Shown in pieces: positions 24,445-33,637 of a DNA stretch of 64,000 nucleotides. This stretch comes from Sediminicola sp. Lineage in GTDB: Bacteria > Bacteroidota > Bacteroidia > Flavobacteriales > Flavobacteriaceae. The stretch is taken from the NCBI GenBank assembly GCA_024643325.1, contig JAHEND010000006.1, positions 20,090 through 84,089 of the forward strand, given 5' to 3'. Below the pieces are notes generated by a model that made no database searches, had not been told where the DNA came from, and saw only the letters and a list, made by a program, of their open reading frames with translations. The position numbers and the translations under genes are program-made. Position 1 is the stretch's first letter. The number at the start of each line of letters is the position of its first letter.

Positions 24445-26640
24445 ATGAAAAAATTATTTTTACTTTTAGGCATCGGCCTTTTGGCCATAAATGCCGTTTT
24501 AGCCCAAGATAAAGAAGTGAGTGTAGCGGCTATTTACGATGGAACATTTAGAACAGAAGGGATGGATGTCCTCCGGTCTAGAAACAATGGCACACAGTAT
24601 ACCTTATTGAACTATGACCGCGTAAATAAGGTCCAAACCATTGATTTATACGAATATGAAACGCTGGAGAAAACGGCTACTTTATTGTCTACAGAAGACT
24701 TGGATGGTATTTCATATATGAGTTCCTACACCTTTAGCGCAGACGAATCAAAAGTACTCTTGGCTACGGATTTAAAACCCATTTACAGAAGGTCTACCCT
24801 AGGATCTTATTTTGTGTATGACTTCAATGACAAGTCTTTAATTAAAATAGCCGATGTTGCCGTTCAAGAACCCAGTTTATCACCTGACGGCTCCAAAGTA
24901 GCCTATGGATACAAAAACAATATCTATCTGTTTGATTTAAAAACTAAGCAAACGGATCAACTTACTTTTGACGGTGAAAAGAATCGTATTATTAACGGAA
25001 TTACAGACTGGGTTTACGAGGAGGAGTTTGGTTTTGTTCGTGCTTTTGAATGGAGCCCAGAAGGGACCCATATTACATTCTTGAGATTCGACGAAACGGA
25101 AGTGCCAAAGTATTCTATGCCCATTTACGGAGAAGATTTATACCCAACATTGCAGACTTTTAAGTACCCTAAGGCTGGAGAGAATAATGCAAAAGTAAGC
25201 TTACATCTCATTGAGTTGAAGGGAGTAAAAACAGTTAAAATCCCTGTAGAAGCTTATTATATTCCCCGAATTATGTGGAAAAATAATCCAGACGAGTTGG
25301 TGTTTCAAACTTTTAACAGACACCAAAATGAGCTTGTTTTATATGAGTATAATAAGCGCGGTGGAGCTCTTTCTGTCTTGCACACGGAAAGAGACGCTGC
25401 CTATGTAGACGTGAATGACAACCTTACTTTTTTAGCAGACGACAGTTTTATTTGGAGCTCTGAAAAAGATGGCTATAACCATCTTTACTTACACGACAAA
25501 AGTGGGAAAGAAAAGAGGCAACTTACCTCAGGAGATTGGGAGGTAACTTCTTATTACGGCTATGATGAAAAACGCAAAAAGATATTTTTTCAGTCTTCCG
25601 CTATGGGTTCTATTAATAGAGATGTATACTCGGTAGGCATTAACGGTAAAAATGTATCGCGTTTGACCGCGCAGGACGGAGTGAACAGAGCCAGTTTTTC
25701 TGCAGATTTTACTTATTTTATTAATGTACATTCTAATGCAGCAACACCTCCTTCTTACACATTAAATACCACAGTGCCTAAAAAAAGGGTCCGTGATACC
25801 AATGCTGGACAGTCTTTAATGTTAAAAACCATTGTAGATAACACAGCCCTTTTAGATAAACTAGAAGCTTATAATATAAGCCCAAAAGAGTTTTCTACCA
25901 TTTCCGTAAACGGAAACGATCTCAATATGTGGATGATTAAGCCGGCAGATTTTGATCCTTCTAAAAAGTATCCGCTTTTAATGTTTCAATACAGCGGTCC
26001 TGGATCACAATCTGTAACCAATACATGGATGAACGGTAATGATTACTGGTACCAATTATTGCAGTCTAGGGGTTATGTGATTGCTTGTGTGGACGGTAGG
26101 GGTACCGGATTTAAGGGAAGAGATTTTAAAAAATCTACTTACTTGCAATTGGTGCGTTACGAGAGCGATGACCAGATTGCTGCAGCAGAACAATTGTCTG
26201 CTCTTCCATATATAGATGAAAACCGTACTGGAATTTGGGGCTGGAGCTTTGGAGGAGATATGGCCATGCATTCTATTTTAAAGGGTAATGAGGTGTTTGA
26301 AACGGCTATTTCTGTGGCCCCTGTAACCTCTTGGAGGTTTTATGACACTATTTATACGGAGCGTTTTATGAGAACTCCACAGGAAAACCCAGAAGGATAT
26401 GATTTAAATTCTCCGCTCAACTACGCGGATCGATTAAAAGGCAAGTTGTTATTAGTACACGGTTCTGCAGATGACAATGTGCATTTTCAAAATACCATGA
26501 GAATGGTAGAGGCCTTGGTGCAGGCCAACAAACAATTTGATTGGGCGGTATATCCTGACAAAAACCACGGTATTTACGGTGGGAAAACCAGGGAGCAACT
26601 CTACACTAAAATGACCCAATTTATCTTAAACAACCTTTAA
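24445..26640 (+). CDS. S9-family prolyl dipeptidyl peptidase (DPP IV type), exported
   Basis: About 731 residues from the ATG at 24445. An upstream TTG (24436) is possible, but MKKLFLLL gives the normal signal peptide, cut after VLAQ. The N-terminal DPP IV beta-propeller (about 90-450) is followed by the alpha/beta-hydrolase domain. The catalytic triad is visible: Ser in GWSFGGD (about 599), Asp in HGSADDNVHF (about 673) and His in KNHGIYGG (about 707). The double Glu of WVYEEEFGF (about 191-199), which binds the peptide amino end in DPP IV, is present. It removes X-Pro dipeptides in the periplasm. The peptide transporter 16 bases downstream would import the products. Confidence 0.93.
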   Translation: MKKLFLLLGIGLLAINAVLAQDKEVSVAAIYDGTFRTEGMDVLRSRNNGTQYTLLNYDRVNKVQTIDLYEYETLEKTATLLSTEDLDGISYMSSYTFSADESKVLLATDLKPIYRRSTLGSYFVYDFNDKSLIKIADVAVQEPSLSPDGSKVAYGYKNNIYLFDLKTKQTDQLTFDGEKNRIINGITDWVYEEEFGFVRAFEWSPEGTHITFLRFDETEVPKYSMPIYGEDLYPTLQTFKYPKAGENNAKVSLHLIELKGVKTVKIPVEAYYIPRIMWKNNPDELVFQTFNRHQNELVLYEYNKRGGALSVLHTERDAAYVDVNDNLTFLADDSFIWSSEKDGYNHLYLHDKSGKEKRQLTSGDWEVTSYYGYDEKRKKIFFQSSAMGSINRDVYSVGINGKNVSRLTAQDGVNRASFSADFTYFINVHSNAATPPSYTLNTTVPKKRVRDTNAGQSLMLKTIVDNTALLDKLEAYNISPKEFSTISVNGNDLNMWMIKPADFDPSKKYPLLMFQYSGPGSQSVTNTWMNGNDYWYQLLQSRGYVIACVDGRGTGFKGRDFKKSTYLQLVRYESDDQIAAAEQLSALPYIDENRTGIWGWSFGGDMAMHSILKGNEVFETAISVAPVTSWRFYDTIYTERFMRTPQENPEGYDLNSPLNYADRLKGKLLLVHGSADDNVHFQNTMRMVEALVQANKQFDWAVYPDKNHGIYGGKTREQLYTKMTQFILNNL

Positions 26641-26656
26641 CACATACATTACTTAT

Positions 26657-28183
26657 ATGACTACACCTAGCCAAACTCCAAAAGACATTCTGGGTCACCC
26701 TCAGGGGCTTTTCTACCTATTCTTCGCTGAACTCTGGGAGCGTTTTAGTTTCTATGGAATGCGCGCCTTATTGACCCTTTATATGGTCAATAAAATATTT
26801 GAAGCCTTAAGCACTAGAGATGTAGCCGCTGCAGCAGTATATGCCTCTTACGGCTCTTTGGTATATGCTTCTACCGTGATTGGCGGTAAGATTTCAGACA
26901 CCACATTGGGCCTTAGAAGATCTATTTTTCTTGGGGGTGTTCTCATGTCTCTCGGGCACTTTGTCCTGGCAGTAGATAATACGTATGCCTTTTATTTGGC
27001 CTTGGGACTCATTGTCGTGGGTAACGGTTTTTTTAAGCCCAATATTTCCACTTTTGTGGGCTCCCTTTACAAGGAAGGCGATATGAGAAAAGATTCCGGT
27101 TTCACCATTTTTTATATGGGAATTAATATTGGTGGCTGGGTCGCTCCGCTTCTATGTGGATGGTTGGCGGCCACTTATGGATGGCATTACGGCTTTGGCT
27201 TAGCAGGATTTGGGATGTTATTAGGTCTTGCTTTCTTTTGGAATGGGATTAAAAGACAGGTTTTTGGATCAGAGGGACTGCCACCTTCTCAAGAAGCCAT
27301 TGACAAACCATTACTCGGAGTTTCTCAAGGGAAAATGATTCCTGTATTGGCCTTTTTAGCGGCTCCAGTGATTGCCTTTTTATTGTCTTCTTATGGTCCT
27401 TTTATGAATGGAGAAACCATTTTGGGAGACCAAAACTTAGTGAATATTATTTTCAAGGGTATAGGGATCGTGATTCTTTTTTACTTAGCTAAAGTCTTGA
27501 TAGATGCCACTATTGAGGAGCGTAAAAAATTAATAGTAGCTATTTTAATCACCTTTTTTATGACTATTTTCTGGGGTTTCCACGAACTGTCAGGAAGTGT
27601 TATTACTTTGTTTGCTGCTAGAAATGTGAATTTAAGTCTCATGGACGCGGCCCAAACCAATTCCTTAAATTCCATGTTCATTATTATTCTAGCCATTCCA
27701 ATTTCACTCATGTGGGCGTATTTGGCTAAGACAAAAAGAAATCCAAGAACCCCTTATAAATTTGGTCTAGGTCTTCTATTTGCGGGATTGAGTTTTTATA
27801 TTCTTTCTATTAGCGGCTTACAAGCAGATGAGAATGGAATGGTTCCTTTTAGCTATTTATTGATCATGTATTTTATGTTGTCTATTGGAGAATTGTTTAT
27901 GTCTCCGGTAGGGCTTTCAAAAATTACGGACCTTTCTCCAAAAAGAATTGTGGCATTTATGATGGGAATTTGGTTCTTGTCTTCTGCCTATGCCTTCCAA
28001 GTAGTTGGTTTTATTAGTAAAGAACTGGCAGTGGAGAGTGACAATGCCAATGTGGGTGGCCTGGAAACATTGACGGTCTATACCGACGGATTTGAATTAA
28101 TCGCTATGTATTCAATTGGAGCAGGGGTATTGGTTTTAATCGCGTCTCCGTTTATTAAGAAACTGATGGGTAATGTGCACTAA
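26657..28183 (+). CDS. POT-family proton-dependent peptide transporter
   Basis: A 508-residue inner-membrane carrier with about 14 membrane segments. It shows the PTR2 signatures: ELWERFSFYGMRALL (25-39, the ExxER proton-coupling motif), GGKISDTTLG (about 75-84) and FTIFYMGINIGGWVAP (about 148-163). It imports di- and tripeptides with protons. It follows the DPP IV-type peptidase by 16 bases, forming a degrade-and-import pair. Confidence 0.93.
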   Translation: MTTPSQTPKDILGHPQGLFYLFFAELWERFSFYGMRALLTLYMVNKIFEALSTRDVAAAAVYASYGSLVYASTVIGGKISDTTLGLRRSIFLGGVLMSLGHFVLAVDNTYAFYLALGLIVVGNGFFKPNISTFVGSLYKEGDMRKDSGFTIFYMGINIGGWVAPLLCGWLAATYGWHYGFGLAGFGMLLGLAFFWNGIKRQVFGSEGLPPSQEAIDKPLLGVSQGKMIPVLAFLAAPVIAFLLSSYGPFMNGETILGDQNLVNIIFKGIGIVILFYLAKVLIDATIEERKKLIVAILITFFMTIFWGFHELSGSVITLFAARNVNLSLMDAAQTNSLNSMFIIILAIPISLMWAYLAKTKRNPRTPYKFGLGLLFAGLSFYILSISGLQADENGMVPFSYLLIMYFMLSIGELFMSPVGLSKITDLSPKRIVAFMMGIWFLSSAYAFQVVGFISKELAVESDNANVGGLETLTVYTDGFELIAMYSIGAGVLVLIASPFIKKLMGNVH

Positions 28184-28219
28184 AATACAACTAGGCTCCT
28201 GCAGTAGGGCTTCGCTTAT

Positions 28220-28969
28220 TTAAGGTCTTATATCTCTTTTAAAATCATAAAAACCTTGGGTGTCTATCTTCCAGATTAGGCGCCCATTTTTTTGCGCCCA
28301 TTTCTTCCAAGTATTCATCTCTTTGGTAGGGTAAAATCCACTGGTAATGACTCTGGTATTTACAAGTTGATCGGGATTAAAATGCGACGGGTATACCCGA
28401 GTACTCGAATCTATAAGGACATGACTTATTGGGCCTTTGATGTGGTTTTTTATTTTTGGGAATACAATTTTAAATGGCCCCAATTGATAGTTATCTGCCC
28501 TTTCTTTATGAATTATTTCATGAATGCCATAATTGTTTTTGAAGCTGTTTATGGTGTTTTTGTCCAAAGACTTCTCACCAAAGTAATGCATGGTTTTATG
28601 ATCAATAGACAGCAGCGTGATTTGCCCATAGGATTTTATGATGTAGTGCTCATTGGTCTAATGGTCATATATTTTTTGGACCAGTACAATACTTTGAAAA
28701 ATCAGTGTGGCCCATAAGAAATAGCGCCAGCTTTTTGGCTTACGGTATTTTTGGAGCTGCCATATTAAAAATGCTGCTAAAAAGCAGAAAACCCAAAATA
28801 GGTGGGTCCTTGTTTTGGTGAAATAGGCCAATAAAATAGTACAGACAGCAAGGCTTATTATTAGGGTTTTACCAGTGAATAAAGGAATTGAGCCTTTGTA
28901 AATAGTGAATATTCCTAGGCTATATCCTAGGAGGAATAATAATAGACGAGCAGATTGTTTAAAAAACAT
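28220..28969 (-). pseudogene. comEC: comEC/rec2 remnant (C-terminal part, stop-interrupted)
   Basis: Two pieces lie in one reading frame. The first, 28969-28658, encodes 103 residues with three to four membrane helices. It ends at an in-frame TAG (28658-28660). Reading resumes directly as TNEHYIIKSYGQITLLSI and runs to 28220. The second piece has the layout of the ComEC C-terminal domain in Flavobacteriia: the VYPSHFNPDQLV stretch, then W..W followed by the closing GFYDF. The membrane pore and the N-terminal two-thirds of a normal protein (over 600 residues) are absent, and a stop codon precedes the ATG at 28969. The position next to lpxB is the usual comEC place. DNA uptake through this gene is probably lost. 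The homology call is by eye. Confidence 0.55.
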
Positions 28970-29086
28970 AGTTCCTAATGGTCACTAGGTTTTTTGGTAA
29001 AATAGCGGGGAATTGCCTTTAATAAACAGGAGTTTATATTAGTGTTTAAAGCATTTGTAAAGTGGCTTTAATTTCTAAGATACAAT

Positions 29087-30205
29087 TTATTTATGGGACT
29101 TGAGTGAATGAACTATGGCGGTGGCTGTTCTTTTTGCTGCGCCTCCTGCACCCAGTTTTTGCTTTAAGATTTGATAATTTTCTAATTGATTTTCCCGTTC
29201 TCTGCCTTCTAAAATTTTATGTAAGTGTGTTTCTAAGTTTTTCACACTTAAATTATTTTGGATCAGCTCTGGTACCGCCTCCCTATTTAAGATAAGATTG
29301 ACCAATGAGATATAGGGAAGGGTGATGATTTTTTTTGCAATCCAATAAGTGAGCCATTGTGTTTTATAACACACAATTTGTGGTACTCCTATCAATGCAG
29401 TTTCTAAGGTAGCTGTTCCACTGGTCACTAGCGCAGCTTTTGCGTGTTGTAGTAGTGCATAAGTTTGGCCTTGAACTATTTTCACTTGAGCTTCCCCTAT
29501 AATGTCTGTATACATTTTAAGCGGAATATTTGGTGCTGCAGCCAATACAAACTGATGGTCTTTAAATGTATTGCAGATCTTTACTAAAAGGGGTAAAACG
29601 GCTTTTATTTCCCCTTTTCTAGAACCTGGTAATAGAGCAATAATGGTTTTTTCTAAAGCTAAGTTTTGTGTTGTGGTCCAATTTTTTTCTGGCACTTTCA
29701 AGTCCGAAATAGGATCTAATAGCGGGTGCCCAACAAAAGTTGGACTGTAGTGGTATTTTTTATAAAAATCAGGCTCAAAAGGCAAAGTGACATATAAGTG
29801 GTCTATACTGGATTTGATTTTTGCCACTCGCTTTGGTCTAGAAGCCCAAACTTGAGGGGCTATATAGTAGTGTGTGGCAAAGCCATTATTTTTGGCCCAA
29901 GGGGCAATTCTTAAATTAAAACCGGAGAAGTCTATAAAAATAATGGCATCTGGTTTAAATTCTAGAAGGTCTTTTTTACAGAAAGAAATATTTTTAAATA
30001 TTTGAGGGAGTTTTTTAATAACATCTATAAAGCCCATTACAGCAATGTCTTTATAGTGCCTGGCTAATACTGCGCCTTGTGCTTCCATAAGATCTCCTCC
30101 CCAAGCCCTAATCTGTGCATTGGCGTCTATTTCCTTTAAATGTTTAACCAAATAACTTCCATGAAGATCTCCTGAGGCCTCTCCTGCAATGATGTAATAT
30201 TTCAT
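29087..30205 (-). CDS. lpxB: lipid-A-disaccharide synthase
   Basis: A 372-residue GT19 enzyme joining UDP-2,3-diacylglucosamine and lipid X to the lipid A disaccharide; peripheral, inner-membrane face. Signatures are YIIAGEASGDLHG (3-15), WGGDLM (35-40), IDFSGFNLR (about 91-99), YYIAPQVWA (112-120), LLPGSRKGEI (about 191-200) and SGTATLETAL (about 262-271). It overlaps the small membrane gene upstream by 4 bases in the surE-lpxB operon. Confidence 0.95.
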   Translation of the reverse strand: MKYYIIAGEASGDLHGSYLVKHLKEIDANAQIRAWGGDLMEAQGAVLARHYKDIAVMGFIDVIKKLPQIFKNISFCKKDLLEFKPDAIIFIDFSGFNLRIAPWAKNNGFATHYYIAPQVWASRPKRVAKIKSSIDHLYVTLPFEPDFYKKYHYSPTFVGHPLLDPISDLKVPEKNWTTTQNLALEKTIIALLPGSRKGEIKAVLPLLVKICNTFKDHQFVLAAAPNIPLKMYTDIIGEAQVKIVQGQTYALLQHAKAALVTSGTATLETALIGVPQIVCYKTQWLTYWIAKKIITLPYISLVNLILNREAVPELIQNNLSVKNLETHLHKILEGRERENQLENYQILKQKLGAGGAAKRTATAIVHSLKSHK

Positions 30206-30504
30206 AGGCCCAAAGCTTTTAAAATTAGAATACTCAATGCTGCAGTGATTGTCGCAATTAAAACACCTTTAGCTTCAGTGTCTTTTTTAAATTTAATAAA
30301 GGCAAAAAAAGTCAATAAATTTAGAATGGCACCCAATCCGATAATAGCTCCAAGGTACCCATTTGAGTAGGCCGCTTGAAGGGTAGTAATTATTTTAAGT
30401 GGTGAAAAAAGTAGGATGTATAGCATTATCCCTAAGCTATTTGCGAGGAACCCTATTCCTATTCCTTTAGCTATTTTATAGCGGTGTTTTCCACTACTTT
30501 GCAT
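30202..30504 (-). CDS. small four-helix membrane protein between surE and lpxB
   Basis: A 100-residue protein from the ATG at 30504 (MQSSGKHRYKIAK). A longer frame reaches back to 30570 inside surE, but its extra 22 residues look unlike protein and would overlap surE by 77 bases, so the inner start is chosen (11-base overlap). It has about three membrane segments and the loop KFKKDTEAKG. No known domain is recognised. The fixed place between surE and lpxB suggests an envelope role. Confidence 0.7.
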   Translation of the reverse strand: MQSSGKHRYKIAKGIGIGFLANSLGIMLYILLFSPLKIITTLQAAYSNGYLGAIIGLGAILNLLTFFAFIKFKKDTEAKGVLIATITAALSILILKALGL

Positions 30505-31279
30505 GGAGCTCCCAAGTATTAATGTTTTGAATAGCATGGTGGGCTGTAAGGTCAAATTGGGTAGGCACAAGGGAGATATATCCGTGATCTAAGGCCCATT
30601 GATCGGTGTCTTCTCCTTTGTCTTGAAGGTCAAAAACACCTGTTAACCAATAGTAATCCCTTCCCATTGGACTGGTTCTTTTGTCAAATTTTTCCTTCCA
30701 ATTTCCTTTGGCCTGTCGAGACACTTTAATTCCTTTGATGGGGCTGTTTTCCGTTGTTTTAGGAATATTTACATTAAGAACAACTCCAGACGGAATTCCT
30801 TTGCTTAAAGATTCCTTAATAATTTGTTGGATAAAAGGTTTGGCGCTAGCGAAATTGGCTTCCCAACTAAAGTCGCAAAGAGAGAATCCTATGGCAGGAA
30901 TTCCTTCTATTCCAGCTTCAATGGCAGCACTCATAGTTCCTGAATAAATGACATTGATTGAAGCATTTGAACCATGGTTAATACCACTAATGCAAAGATC
31001 AGGTTTACGGTGTAAAATTTCTTGAAGTGCAATTTTAACACAATCAGCGGGTGTACCGCTACAGCTGTATTCTTTTTGATTTGTATTATTTTTATCTACG
31101 ACAATTTGCTCCACATTTAAGGTGCTGTTTATAGTAATAGCATGGCCCATTCCCGATTGTGGACTGTCTGGAGCAACAACGATCACTTCACCAATTTCTT
31201 TAGCAAATTCAATGAGGTGTCTTATTCCTGGAGCAGTAATTCCGTCGTCGTTGGTAATAAGTATGAGTGGCTTTTGCAT
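30494..31279 (-). CDS. surE: 5'/3'-nucleotidase SurE
   Basis: A 261-residue survival protein, a metal-dependent nucleoside monophosphatase that also trims short polyphosphate and acts in stationary phase. The metal site NDDG (10-13) with Ser42 (PQSGMGHAI, 40-48), the SGTPADCVKIAL core (about 73-84) and SGINHGSNAS (about 97-106) are intact. It heads the surE / small membrane protein / lpxB operon. A perfect -7 box (TATTTTTG) lies 18 bases before its ATG. Confidence 0.95.
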   Translation of the reverse strand: MQKPLILITNDDGITAPGIRHLIEFAKEIGEVIVVAPDSPQSGMGHAITINSTLNVEQIVVDKNNTNQKEYSCSGTPADCVKIALQEILHRKPDLCISGINHGSNASINVIYSGTMSAAIEAGIEGIPAIGFSLCDFSWEANFASAKPFIQQIIKESLSKGIPSGVVLNVNIPKTTENSPIKGIKVSRQAKGNWKEKFDKRTSPMGRDYYWLTGVFDLQDKGEDTDQWALDHGYISLVPTQFDLTAHHAIQNINTWELHAK

Positions 31280-31296
31280 ATTAGGTTATTTGTGAA

Positions 31297-31304
31297 CAAA
31301 AATA
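31297..31304 (-). promoter_or_regulatory. promoter -7 box for surE
   Basis: The minus strand reads TATTTTTG, an exact TAnnTTTG match, 17 bases before the surE ATG. No clear -33 element was found at standard spacing. Confidence 0.45.
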
Positions 31305-31438
31305 CAATAATTATGGGCATTACTATCGGGACTATTTTAACAAAAAATTATTTGTGAACGCTTAATAATTGCTAGCACTTTTACTTATCTTAGAACTTTT
31401 AAAGCCCTTCAAAGGCTGGTTGCTAAAAAATAAATAAG

Positions 31439-33568
31439 ATGAAAAAGAATTTTATATTAGTCTGTTCCGTTGTTTTATTTGCTTTTGTCTCTTGTAGTTT
31501 TACAAAAAGTATTAGTGAGACTTCAGATAAAGACAAACTTTTACTAGAACTGATTAGTTATGTATTGGAAAGGCTACACTTTGAACCTACAGCCGTAAAT
31601 GATGCATTTTCAGAACGAGTTTATGATAATTTTATAGGAGGATTAGACCCTATGAAGCGTTATTTTTTAGCTACTGACTTAGCTTTATTCGAGGAATATA
31701 AAACACAAATAGACGACCAGATTAAAGGAATAGACATTAGTTTTTTTAATCTTGTTCATGAGCGTCTTATTTACAGAATAGATGAGTCTAAAGACCTCTA
31801 TAAGAAAGTACTCAATACCCCTTATGATTTTTCAGAGACAGATTCGTTGGTAGTAGATTACGATCTTCTCCCTTACGCACAATCAAAAAAAGAATTAGAG
31901 GCCCGTTGGAGGGCACAACTAAAATATGTGTCTTTAGGAACTTATTACGCATCTAAAGAGAACGAGGCCTTAAAAGTAGCGGAAGATTCAAATTACACCT
32001 CTAAAGGGATGGAAGTCTTGGAATCTGAAGCAAGGGCTAAAACAAAAGAAAGTCTGGAAGAGTATTTTGATTTTGTGGCAGATTTAGAAAGAAAAGATTG
32101 GTTTGTGCAGTATCTAAACAGCATTGTAGAGACCTATGATCCTCACACTTTCTATTTTGCTCCTGAAGAGAAAGACAGGTTTGATATGGACATGTCAGGT
32201 AAATTCGAAGGGATTGGCGCTAGACTTCAAAAGCGTAAAGACCAAACCAAGATTGTGGAAATAATCTCTGGGGGACCTGTTTGGAGAGACCAGAGAATTG
32301 AGGTAGGAGATGAGATCATAAAAGTAGGGCAATCAGGAGAAGATCCTGTAGATATTGTGGGAATGCGATTAGACGACGCTATAAAACTTATCAAAGGTCC
32401 AAAGGGTTCGTTGGTAGATTTGACCGTTAAAAAAGTAGATGGCACCCTAGAAGTAATTTCAATTACCCGAGATGTCGTTAAACTAGAAGAAACTTTTGCT
32501 AAAACAGCTACAGTAAACCAAGGAGAATATAAGTATGGACTAATTAATTTGCCTAAGTTTTATGTAGACTTCGAAGATTATAACGAGAGAAATGCAGCAA
32601 CTGATATTGCCGCTGAGTTAGAAAAACTAAAAGCAGAAGGGGCTCAAGGACTCATTTTAGACCTAAGGGATAATGGAGGAGGATCCTTAAAAACTGTAGT
32701 AGACATTGCAGGCTTATTTATTAAAAACGGCCCAGTTGTTCAAGTTAAAACTGGACAAGATAAAATTGAATTGTACGAAGACACTGACAATCGATTGGTT
32801 TGGGATGGTCCCTTGGTAATACTAGTAAATGAATTGTCTGCTTCTGCATCTGAAATTTTAGCAGCTGCCATGCAGGATTATAAGAGAGCTGTTGTGATTG
32901 GGAGTAAGCAGACTTTTGGAAAAGGTACCGTTCAGAATGTGGTGCCTTTAAATAATATTGTGAGGAGTAGTGAATTTGGAGATCTAGGTGCTTTAAAGTT
33001 AACCACCCAGAAATTTTATAGAATTAATGGAGGGTCTACCCAATTAAAAGGAGTAATGAGTGATGTTGTTGTGCCAGACAAATACAGTTATATGGATATT
33101 GGTGAAAGAGATATGGACCACCCTATGGCTTGGGATAAAATTCCAGCAGCAGAATACGCACCCTGGGAGGGATATATTGATTTTGAAAGTACCATTACTA
33201 GTTCAAAAAAGAGAATGGCTGCCAATCCTCAGTTAAAGCTCATTGAAGAGAACGCTAAGTGGTTAAAATCTCAGCAAGACAATAACAAAGTGTCATTGCT
33301 TTATGAAGATTATGTAGCTGAGGTAAAATTAGATAAAGAGAAAGCGGCTTATTTTAAGCAAATAGCTAAGTACGATTCTAAATTGACTTTTCAATCTTTA
33401 GACGTAGAGAAAACAATGCTAGCTCAAGATGCAGAACTCAGAGAGAAAAGAGACCGTTGGCACAGGGAATTAGCTAAAGATGTTTATGTAGAAGAGGCTG
33501 TAAATGTACTTCAAGATTTAAAAGTAAGGTTTACCAATCCATTAAAATTAGCCTCAGTAAAAGGCTAA
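31439..33568 (+). CDS. prc: tail-specific (C-terminal processing) protease, S41
   Basis: A 709-residue periplasmic lipoprotein protease (lipobox VSC, Cys19). Domains are a helical N-terminal region (25-235), a PDZ domain (about 240-330, GKFEGIGARL and GDEIIKVGQ), the S41 protease core (about 360-560) and the DUF3340-type C-terminal helices (to 700). The Ser/Lys dyad lies in ELSASASE (Ser at about 467) and KQTFGKGT (Lys at about 489). It trims or destroys proteins with non-polar C-termini and processes peptidoglycan enzymes. It is monocistronic. Confidence 0.94.
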   Translation: MKKNFILVCSVVLFAFVSCSFTKSISETSDKDKLLLELISYVLERLHFEPTAVNDAFSERVYDNFIGGLDPMKRYFLATDLALFEEYKTQIDDQIKGIDISFFNLVHERLIYRIDESKDLYKKVLNTPYDFSETDSLVVDYDLLPYAQSKKELEARWRAQLKYVSLGTYYASKENEALKVAEDSNYTSKGMEVLESEARAKTKESLEEYFDFVADLERKDWFVQYLNSIVETYDPHTFYFAPEEKDRFDMDMSGKFEGIGARLQKRKDQTKIVEIISGGPVWRDQRIEVGDEIIKVGQSGEDPVDIVGMRLDDAIKLIKGPKGSLVDLTVKKVDGTLEVISITRDVVKLEETFAKTATVNQGEYKYGLINLPKFYVDFEDYNERNAATDIAAELEKLKAEGAQGLILDLRDNGGGSLKTVVDIAGLFIKNGPVVQVKTGQDKIELYEDTDNRLVWDGPLVILVNELSASASEILAAAMQDYKRAVVIGSKQTFGKGTVQNVVPLNNIVRSSEFGDLGALKLTTQKFYRINGGSTQLKGVMSDVVVPDKYSYMDIGERDMDHPMAWDKIPAAEYAPWEGYIDFESTITSSKKRMAANPQLKLIEENAKWLKSQQDNNKVSLLYEDYVAEVKLDKEKAAYFKQIAKYDSKLTFQSLDVEKTMLAQDAELREKRDRWHRELAKDVYVEEAVNVLQDLKVRFTNPLKLASVKG

Positions 33569-33637
33569 TGACTACTGGTTTAGTCTGATTTATGGTAATT
33601 TTCACCTGATCTTTGATTGAATATTAATCATTCGGCA

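Noticed and set aside
30505..30570. Longer N-terminus for the small membrane protein between surE and lpxB
   Set aside because: The extra 22 codons overlap surE in another frame and look non-protein-like; the inner ATG at 30504 gives a normal short overlap.
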